Origin: Caldilineaceae bacterium
GTDB taxonomy: Bacteria > Chloroflexota > Anaerolineae > Caldilineales > Caldilineaceae
DNA length: 6,488 nt
Direction of reading: 5' to 3'
NCBI GenBank assembly: GCA_019637645.1
Contig: JAHBVH010000142.1
Location: forward strand, 1 to 6,488
In this document: in pieces, positions 1-4,373 of the stretch
Layout: every line of letters begins with the position of its first letter
How positions within the stretch are numbered: the stretch's first letter is position 1
The notes under the pieces: generated by a model
The model's database searches: none
What the model saw: only the letters and a program-made list of their open reading frames with translations
Told to the model about the DNA's origin: nothing
Program-made: the position numbers and the translations under genes

Positions 1-1776
1 TATCATCTGTAGGTGATAGCCTAGCGTATTACAGAGGCCAGCCGCGGTCCCATCCAGCCGCACTTTGGCAAAATCGGTAAGATGCCGTAAATGGACTTGC
101 CAGAGAAGCAGTGGTTGCGGGAATCCGCTATTGTTGAGACGATTTGCTTCATCTAATAGGGTCACCTCCACAGCCCTCACTGCCGCCGTATAGCTTCGCC
201 GATCAATATGCTGAACAAAGAGCGCCAGCAGACGATGGAGAAGAAGCTGCCCGGCCGCTTCCACCTCGACTAGCCCTAACTCTGTCAAGCGGTGTAGCGC
301 GTCCTCTACTTGCAGGGCTCTGTCAAGCGGATCGGCGTGCTCGTCGCCCTCCTGGTCTATCGTTACCAAGAGCAGATCTCTTGGAATCAACTCACCCGCG
401 GCAAAACAGGCGATCTGCATGAGGAGACGCAGGGCCAACGCATCAATCTCATCATCCGCTTTCAGTTGCATGTAGCTCAAGGCAAAGGTGCGAGCTACAT
501 GCTGGTCGTGGATGGTGGGCGAAATTTCTTGCGATTGAAGCGAGCGATGTTCCAGAGAATCCAGCTTCTGCAATTGCTCCCAATAGGTAGCCGGGGTGAT
601 CACGCGGCGGTAACGCGCCAAATAACTCCCGGCCAAATGTAAGGCCAGGGGTAGATCACCCAAGGCTGCGGCAATCGCATCTAGATCGGTCATCTCTTGT
701 GGCGTGTAAGGCGCGGCATTGATATTGGCCGGAAATTTCGCCAGCAATTCAAGACTTTGGGCGCGGGCTAAGGTATGCAACGGTAACATCTGGACACCGA
801 GCGCGGGGGCAAAGTAACTGCGGCGGCTCGTTACCAGGACCCGGCACGCGCCGACTGGTGGCCGCCACTGCGCCAACAGGTCGGATGATTCACAGTTATC
901 AAAGATCAGCAACCGCGGCAAATCACTTTGCCAGGCGGCCAGCACCAGCGCAACTTGTGTGCTGAGATCGAGCCGGTGATAATCCATGCGCAATTCGGTC
1001 ATCTTTGCGCCGCATTCGGCAAGCTGCGCCGGAATCGAGGCCGGATCAGCCATGGTGAGCCAGAAGACGCCGCCCTGGAAGTATTGACCATAGTGATGGA
1101 CAAAAGTTGCCGCCAATTGTGTCTTGCCGATGCCTCCCATGCCGGTGGTTGCCACCAGCTGGCCCACGGCTACGGTTGCCCCGCCCTTGAGCCAACCCGC
1201 CAGTTTGCGCAACTCATCTTCTCTACCCACAAAGAGCGAATTGGCGCTCAAGGGCATCTGTGAGCCAGTGGGCGGTGCCGCAATGGCTGGAATGTGATCT
1301 AACGGCAATTGAGCTAATTTCGTACGCGCTGCTTCCAGCACAGCCGCATCGACGGCACGGGGCGCAATGCCCTGATAAATGATTTGATCGCCATAGATAT
1401 GCTGATCGCGCCCAATAAAGTCATGGCCTGGCGTCACATTGCCTGCAATAGTTAAGACCTGGCTGCCCACGCCTAGCAGTTCTGGCGCGCCAAGCTGTCC
1501 ACCGGCAGCGATGAAGTGACGATAGCTTTCGTAGATAGTAACCAAGGGTTGGTGGCGTTCATATTGGCCCAACGCTATGTTCAATACCTGATCCAGCGCG
1601 TCGAATCGAATCGCAACGGCGAGAATATTGTGCCAGTTGTTGATGGCTTTAGCATCAAAGGGAATTTGGGCGAGGTCAAGTCCTGCGTCCGTAGCCACGC
1701 GTTGCGCATCGGCAGGTTCGAGGTAGAGATTAGCAAAGACTTTTTTTAGCTCGGCAAAAAGCGTATATTCGTCCAT
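1..1776 (-). CDS. STAND/NB-ARC NTPase with N-terminal effector-associated domain (EAD1-like), 3' end outside window
   Basis: The frame is open for 592 codons from ATG at 1776 to the window edge, so the C-terminus is missing. AAGGA at 1783-1787 sits 6 bases before the ATG. Residues 1-80 resemble effector-associated domain 1: a helical module with an RVATDAGLD segment (26-34) and NNWHNILAVA (46-55). Residues 112-136 are a linker with GRDQHIYGDQI. The NB-ARC core follows: FVGRE (182-186), Walker A GMGGIGKT (212-219), Walker B LLIFDN (289-294), a CRVLVTSRR sensor-like strand (311-319) and GDLPLAL (373-379, the GLPLA motif). A winged-helix-like region lies at about 430-520. The last residues, with CNTLGYHLQM, look like the start of TPR repeats. 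Proteins of this build are cytoplasmic ATP-dependent switches that sense a signal through C-terminal repeats. The EAD is proposed in published comparative work to recruit effectors carrying the same EAD. A role in conflict or defence signalling is inference; the NB-ARC call is firm and the EAD1 call is good. Confidence 0.9.
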   Translation of the reverse strand, partial: MDEYTLFAELKKVFANLYLEPADAQRVATDAGLDLAQIPFDAKAINNWHNILAVAIRFDALDQVLNIALGQYERHQPLVTIYESYRHFIAAGGQLGAPELLGVGSQVLTIAGNVTPGHDFIGRDQHIYGDQIIYQGIAPRAVDAAVLEAARTKLAQLPLDHIPAIAAPPTGSQMPLSANSLFVGREDELRKLAGWLKGGATVAVGQLVATTGMGGIGKTQLAATFVHHYGQYFQGGVFWLTMADPASIPAQLAECGAKMTELRMDYHRLDLSTQVALVLAAWQSDLPRLLIFDNCESSDLLAQWRPPVGACRVLVTSRRSYFAPALGVQMLPLHTLARAQSLELLAKFPANINAAPYTPQEMTDLDAIAAALGDLPLALHLAGSYLARYRRVITPATYWEQLQKLDSLEHRSLQSQEISPTIHDQHVARTFALSYMQLKADDEIDALALRLLMQIACFAAGELIPRDLLLVTIDQEGDEHADPLDRALQVEDALHRLTELGLVEVEAAGQLLLHRLLALFVQHIDRRSYTAAVRAVEVTLLDEANRLNNSGFPQPLLLWQVHLRHLTDFAKVRLDGTAAGLCNTLGYHLQMI

Positions 1777-1782
1777 TAGGGG

Positions 1783-1787
1783 TCCTT
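1783..1787 (-). promoter_or_regulatory. Ribosome binding site of the STAND NTPase gene
   Basis: AAGGA on the minus strand is separated by 6 bases from the ATG at 1776. It supports this start, which also gives a complete EAD at the N-terminus. Confidence 0.6.
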
Positions 1788-1886
1788 AACTGACGTTTGC
1801 CGGAACGGTAGAGTGATAGGTAAGAGGTTGCTGGCTATGATGAAGTCAGATTGGGCATTCGCAAAAGCGCCTCAAGACTAAGTTGT

Positions 1887-2285
1887 TTATGGCAGCGACT
1901 CGCAAGCTTCCCCATCATTGTTACTATCCAGCCGATGGATGTCACCAAAGCCTAGATTAACGCAGTAATCATAAACCGCTTGGGCTGCTGCTTGTGTGCT
2001 AAAATCGCTGCAATTGTATGCGTCACGATCACAGATATAGCTTAGCTGTATCGTAGCCGTCGCCGTTGGCGTACGGGTTGGTGTGCTGGTCGGTGTTGGT
2101 GTAGTGGTCGATGTGGCGGTGATGGTACTGATCGGGCCTAGGGTTGCGGTCGGTGTGACGGTGAATGGTGCGGGTATAGCAATCAGTGGCAAATAGATCG
2201 ATGGCGGGATGGTCTGGCCGCGGCCGGGTTGGGCAATGGCAAGCAGAACTAGTAGCGCAATAAGTATGAGAGTCGCGTAACGCAT
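1887..2285 (-). CDS. Secreted Excalibur-domain protein with Thr/Pro-rich linker
   Basis: The protein has 132 residues. Residues 1-18 form a short basic start plus a hydrophobic core (LILIALLVLLAIA), a Sec signal peptide with cleavage probably between 18 and 24. There is no lipobox cysteine. YLPLI (31-35) is a segment seen after the signal peptide of many Chloroflexota exported proteins. Residues 42-78 are almost only Thr, Pro, Ala and Ser, a flexible extracellular linker. Residues 84-132 match the Excalibur calcium-binding domain: C85, C92 and C108, then LDSNNDGEACESLP with D120, N122, D124, E126 and E129 as the EF-hand-like loop and C128. The family is often fused to nucleases or wall-associated domains, but here it is the only domain, so no enzymatic role can be given. 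GAAGG at 2293-2297 lies 7 bases before the ATG. It is followed 110 bases later by the STAND gene on the same strand; co-transcription is possible but unproven. Confidence 0.85.
   Translation of the reverse strand: MRYATLILIALLVLLAIAQPGRGQTIPPSIYLPLIAIPAPFTVTPTATLGPISTITATSTTTPTPTSTPTRTPTATATIQLSYICDRDAYNCSDFSTQAAAQAVYDYCVNLGFGDIHRLDSNNDGEACESLP
2052..2162 (-). repeat. Low-complexity stretch encoding the Thr/Pro linker
   Basis: This is degenerate repetition of ACx/CCx codons (GGT/TGG/GTG-rich on the plus strand), encoding residues 42-78 of the Excalibur protein. Such stretches vary in length between strains by slippage. It has no independent function. Confidence 0.6.
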
Positions 2286-2434
2286 TTGGGAGCCTTCGCG
2301 ATGGAGGATTATTTGGACGCGACAAATAAAACTTTAGCTTTGGAAAAAGAAAAGTTGCCGCGCTATAACTTTTTGCATAACCGTCTTTAAGCAAGATCTC
2401 CCCTAATTTGCTGAGATTAGGCAAGAATTGCTCA

Positions 2435-2463
2435 TTGACAACTATACAATCTCATGGTACGGT
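2435..2463 (+). promoter_or_regulatory. Predicted sigma70-type promoter of the excisionase-like gene
   Basis: A perfect -35 TTGACA (2435-2440) is followed after 17 bases by a weak -10 TACGGT (2458-2463). Transcription would start near 2470, leaving a leader of about 30 bases before the ATG at 2502. The -10 is poor (3 of 6), so activity may depend on a regulator. The ACGGT inside the -10 is half of an inverted repeat described separately. Confidence 0.45.
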
Positions 2464-2493
2464 AAACACGCAAACCGTGAGAAACCTGCACGG
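2459..2493. promoter_or_regulatory. Possible operator: ACGGT/ACCGT inverted repeat over the -10, plus leader hairpin
   Basis: ACGGT (2459-2463) and ACCGT (2474-2478) form an inverted repeat with a 10-base spacer, overlapping the predicted -10. CCGTG (2475-2479) can also pair with CACGG (2489-2493), which overlaps the first bases of the ribosome binding site at 2492-2496. Short repeats of this kind just before a small DNA-binding protein gene suggest autoregulation. The half-sites are only 5 bases, so chance is not excluded. Confidence 0.3.
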
Positions 2494-2501
2494 AGGTGAA
2501 C

Positions 2502-2693
2502 ATGCGCGTTTTATCGACCACCGAAGTGGCTCAGGAACTACAAGTTAGCAGAGATACGGTTGTGCGGCTTATCCAAATTGGTGAGCTTCCCGCAGAACGC
2601 TTGTCGTCCACTGGACACCGGCGCGTGCGTGAAGAAGACCTGTTCGAGTATGCCAAGCGCAAAGGCATCAAGCTACTTTCTGAGCGAAAGTAG
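2502..2693 (+). CDS. Excisionase-family helix-turn-helix DNA-binding protein
   Basis: This is a 63-residue protein made of one MerR/excisionase-type DNA-binding domain (HTH_17-like). LSTTEVAQELQVSRDTVVRLI (residues 4-24) is the helix-turn-helix. GELPAERLSSTGHRRVREEDL (26-46) is the wing, with the typical GHRRV segment, and a basic helix ends in KRKGIKLLSERK. The ATG at 2502 is chosen over a GTG at 2496 because GGAGG (2492-2496) gives a 5-base spacing to the ATG and overlaps the GTG. Proteins of this family serve as phage or island excisionases, antitoxin-like regulators or free-standing repressors. No integrase, PIN toxin or other partner lies next to it here, so the role is unassigned. It is divergent from the Excalibur gene and convergent with tRNA-Glu. 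Confidence 0.85.
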   Translation: MRVLSTTEVAQELQVSRDTVVRLIQIGELPAERLSSTGHRRVREEDLFEYAKRKGIKLLSERK

Positions 2694-2694
2694 A

Positions 2695-2733
2695 ATCGCT
2701 CCGGGCTCTTTTGCACGGGCTGACCGGAGCGAT
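2695..2733 (+). terminator. Perfect 10-bp inverted repeat just after the excisionase-like gene
   Basis: ATCGCTCCGG (2695-2704) pairs perfectly with CCGGAGCGAT (2724-2733). Inside it, GCTC (2705-2708) can pair with GGGC (2717-2720) using one G-U pair. The hairpin begins 1 base after the stop codon. It is followed by a C-run and A-rich sequence rather than T, so it is not a classic intrinsic terminator. It may act as an mRNA 3' stabiliser or as a protein-binding palindrome. Confidence 0.4.
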
Positions 2734-2744
2734 CCCCCCAAAGA

Positions 2745-2780
2745 ACCTTAAAAACCTAATAAAAACAAGTGTTACTTGTT
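2745..2780 (-). terminator. Probable intrinsic terminator of tRNA-Glu
   Basis: Read on the minus strand, AACAAGT (2780-2774) pairs with ACTTGTT (2770-2764) around a 3-base loop. It is followed by a T-rich tail beginning TTTATTAGGTTTTT. The stem is short (7 bp) and AT-rich, so it is moderate in strength. It lies about 65 bases beyond the tRNA 3' end. Confidence 0.5.
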
Positions 2781-2800
2781 CTCTAGATTATCAAGGTGCA

Positions 2801-2836
2801 GACTGATCTAGTACATCCTAAAATACTAGGTCAGTC
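2801..2836. repeat. 13-bp imperfect inverted repeat next to the tRNA 3' end
   Basis: GACTGATCTAGTA (2801-2813) faces TACTAGGTCAGTC (2824-2836) across a 10-base loop. In a plus-strand RNA all 13 positions pair (one U-G); in a minus-strand RNA there is one C-A mismatch. It ends 7 bases before the tRNA 3' end and has no strong T-run on either side. It could be a processing hairpin, a terminator for the plus-strand gene or a recombinase/regulator binding palindrome. Confidence 0.5.
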
Positions 2837-2843
2837 TATTAGG

Positions 2844-2916
2844 TAGCTCGTACGGGATTCGAACCCGTGTCACCGCCTTGAGAGGGCGATATCCTAGGCC
2901 GCTAGACGAACGAGCC
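2844..2916 (-). tRNA. tRNA-Glu (anticodon CTC)
   Basis: A 73-base cloverleaf is read from 2916 down to 2844. The acceptor stem is GGCTCGT with ACGAGCT (first pair G-U, as in some other bacterial tRNA-Glu), with discriminator A at 2844. The D arm contains GTCTAGCGGCCTAGGA. The anticodon stem-loop is TCGCC-CTCTCAA-GGCGG, with CTC at plus positions 2880-2882. The T arm is ACGGG-TTCGAAT-CCCGT. CC follows the discriminator but then T, so the CCA end is not encoded and must be added by nucleotidyltransferase. Confidence 0.96.
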
Positions 2917-2969
2917 ACAATGTACACTACCAGCGTAGTGCTGCGTTACGCGTTGCTAGGATAGCCAAA

Positions 2970-2998
2970 ATTATAATGGTTCCTGCTGGTTATGTCAA
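2970..2998 (-). promoter_or_regulatory. Perfect consensus sigma70 promoter of tRNA-Glu
   Basis: On the minus strand, TTGACA (2998-2993) is followed by a 17-base spacer and TATAAT (2975-2970), matching the consensus at all 12 positions with optimal spacing. The start of transcription would be near 2963, giving a 5' leader of about 46 bases before the mature tRNA end at 2916. Strong constitutive expression is expected of a stable RNA gene. Confidence 0.88.
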
Positions 2999-3046
2999 AT
3001 TATGGGGGAGATATGAGGGGAGACACGGGGGCATGCCTGGGCTGGA

Positions 3047-4198
3047 TTACGAAGTAGTTCCCGCGCGCACCTTGGCGGAGTCGGCGCTGCTGGCTTGGTG
3101 GCGGCGGTGGGCTTGGACGAGCGCGGGGTTGAGGCGATGGCCGAGCCCCGGTGCATCACTGACCAGCAGGTGGCCGTCGATAATCTGCTCGGCGGGTTCC
3201 AGCAACTGGGCGCGCCAATCCACTTCGCCCCAGGCATATTCCAAAATATAGAAGTTGCGCAAGGTGGCACAGAGGTGACCGCTGGCGACACTGGCAACCG
3301 GGCCTGATGGATTGTGGGGCGCGACCAAGAGTTGATTCATGCGCGCCGCCTCGGCAATGGCCTTGCTTTCTAACAAACCGCCCGCGTGCTTGACATCCGG
3401 CATGATAATATCGACCACATGTTGGGTGAAGAAGGGGCGAAAGCCCTCGATGCCAAAGATGCTTTCAGCGGAGGCCGTGGGCATGGGCACCGCTTGGGTC
3501 ACCGCGGCCAGTTCATGGGGCAAGCTATGGTGGACTGGCTCTTCGTACCAGAAGAGGTTACAGTCGGCCAGGGCTTGGCCTACGACAATCGCTTCCGATT
3601 GCTCCATCCGGCTATGACAATCGACGGCCAATTCAATCGTGTCACCAATGGCTTGGCGTACCGCCCGCACTCGCTCGACCCCAGCCCGCCAAGCGGCGTG
3701 GGGGCCAGTGCGGATATGGTTCGGCTCCCGTAGTTCGTCAAAGGGAGCTAATTTGATCGCGGTAAAGCCTTCGTCAACGGCCTGCTGCGCGGCGATGGCA
3801 AAGCCCTCGGACGAGCGCCCTTGGACGTGGCGATTGATGTTGGCGTAGAGCCGCAGCCGTTTCCGCAATGCCCCACCCAGCAGGGCATGGATGGGCTGGC
3901 CCACCGCCTGCCCAAAGAGATCCCACAGCGCCATCTCAAGGCCACTCAGCAAGGTCTGCCCGACGCGGCCGGCATCGATCCGCACCAATTTCTGCCACAG
4001 GGCATGAATGTTGAGCGGCGACTGGCCGATGAGTTGGGGCTTTACCCGCGCCAACAGATCGAGCAGCAGCGCGTCATTGCTGCTGTGGCTGGCCTCGCCC
4101 AAGCCCGTCAGTCCGGCGTCGGTATGCACCAACAAGCAGATCCAATCGCCCCGATGGTTGACATGGATGACAACGGGTTCAATCTCGGTAATTTGCAT
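3047..4198 (-). CDS. Mandelate racemase-type enolase-superfamily enzyme, probable acid-sugar dehydratase (galactonate dehydratase-like)
   Basis: The protein has 383 residues, the usual length of D-galactonate dehydratase-type proteins. The N-terminal capping domain spans about 1-115 and contains GLTGLGEA (29-36). The barrel follows with K149 (AIKLAP), first metal ligand D193 in AVDCHSR with H195, the second Glu in YEEP (219-221), the third Glu E245 in SAES, D268 in MPDVKHAGG and catalytic H295 in APHNPSGP. It ends with APGLGHRLN. A histidine two residues after the first metal ligand is the arrangement of dehydratases such as DgoD and ManD, which remove water from aldonates to give 2-keto-3-deoxy acids using Mg2+. 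The substrate cannot be fixed from sequence. The ATG at 4198 is chosen because AAGGAAG (4204-4210) precedes it and the family N-terminus (MQITEIEPVVIHV) starts there; a longer frame to 4348 adds 50 unrelated residues. It is divergent from the uronate isomerase gene. Confidence 0.88.
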   Translation of the reverse strand: MQITEIEPVVIHVNHRGDWICLLVHTDAGLTGLGEASHSSNDALLLDLLARVKPQLIGQSPLNIHALWQKLVRIDAGRVGQTLLSGLEMALWDLFGQAVGQPIHALLGGALRKRLRLYANINRHVQGRSSEGFAIAAQQAVDEGFTAIKLAPFDELREPNHIRTGPHAAWRAGVERVRAVRQAIGDTIELAVDCHSRMEQSEAIVVGQALADCNLFWYEEPVHHSLPHELAAVTQAVPMPTASAESIFGIEGFRPFFTQHVVDIIMPDVKHAGGLLESKAIAEAARMNQLLVAPHNPSGPVASVASGHLCATLRNFYILEYAWGEVDWRAQLLEPAEQIIDGHLLVSDAPGLGHRLNPALVQAHRRHQASSADSAKVRAGTTS

Positions 4199-4234
4199 GA
4201 ACGCTTCCTTTGGTTCGCAGCTGAAGACCCTTCT

Positions 4235-4248
4235 CCTATAGCATACCA
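4235..4248 (-). promoter_or_regulatory. Predicted extended -10 promoter of the dehydratase gene, with overlapping operator-like sequence
   Basis: On the minus strand, TGC-TATAGG (4243-4235) is an extended -10 element about 25 bases upstream of the ribosome binding site. No good -35 lies at the proper distance, which is usual for extended -10 promoters. TGGTATGCTA (minus, 4248-4239) overlaps it and matches 8 of 10 bases of TGGTATACCA, the core of hexuronate-type GntR operators in Proteobacteria. That match is suggestive only. Confidence 0.35.
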
Positions 4249-4270
4249 CAGGGACGCCAAGCCCCTCTAT

Positions 4271-4299
4271 TTGACGCCGGTTCGCGCCTATGTTACAGT
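4271..4299 (+). promoter_or_regulatory. Predicted promoter of the uronate isomerase gene
   Basis: TTGACG (4271-4276) is followed after 17 bases by TACAGT (4294-4299). The TG at 4291-4292 forms an extended -10 (TGTTACAGT). Transcription would start near 4306, giving a leader of about 68 bases that contains the two CTGTCCCACTGAA repeats. Confidence 0.55.
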
Positions 4300-4325
4300 T
4301 TACCCAGAAGAGTGCTGCTGTCTGC

Positions 4326-4352
4326 CTGTCCCACTGAATCTGTCCCACTGAA
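4326..4352 (+). repeat. Tandem direct repeat CTGTCCCACTGAA in the isomerase leader
   Basis: CTGTCCCACTGAA occurs at 4326-4338 and again at 4340-4352, a 14-base period. It lies between the predicted transcription start and the ribosome binding site. The core TGTCCCAC reappears, in both orientations, just after the isomerase gene. Confidence 0.8.
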
Positions 4353-4373
4353 GAGGAATTGGAAAGCTAAGCC

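Noticed and set aside
310..1263. Plus-strand open frames within the STAND gene
   Set aside because: The minus frame is open across all 592 codons and holds the Walker A, Walker B and GLPLA-type motifs, so the plus frames are shadows.
2029..2424. Minus-strand open frame of 131 codons overlapping the Excalibur gene
   Set aside because: It is a different frame of the same repetitive Thr/Pro-coding DNA; its product is rich in His, Arg and Asn repeats typical of a shifted low-complexity frame and has no signal peptide.
2496..2501. GTG start for the excisionase-like protein
   Set aside because: The GTG overlaps the GGAGG ribosome binding site, which is properly spaced for the ATG at 2502.
2844..2870. 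Search for a second copy of the tRNA-Glu 3' segment as an attachment site
   Set aside because: By eye no second copy occurs elsewhere in the window, so no att pair is annotated.
4199..4348. Upstream extension of the dehydratase frame by 50 residues
   Set aside because: The extra residues have no family resemblance and would cover the predicted promoters of both genes and the repeat pair. The ATG at 4198 has its own ribosome binding site and starts the conserved N-terminus.
3821..4351. Plus-strand open frame of 176 codons antisense to the dehydratase
   Set aside because: It is an antisense shadow with no domain character; the minus-strand frame contains every catalytic motif of the enolase superfamily.
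4326..4352. CRISPR-like reading of the CTGTCCCACTGAA repeats
   Set aside because: The units are 13 bases, nearly adjacent, only two in tandem, and have no spacer of CRISPR size; no cas gene is present.
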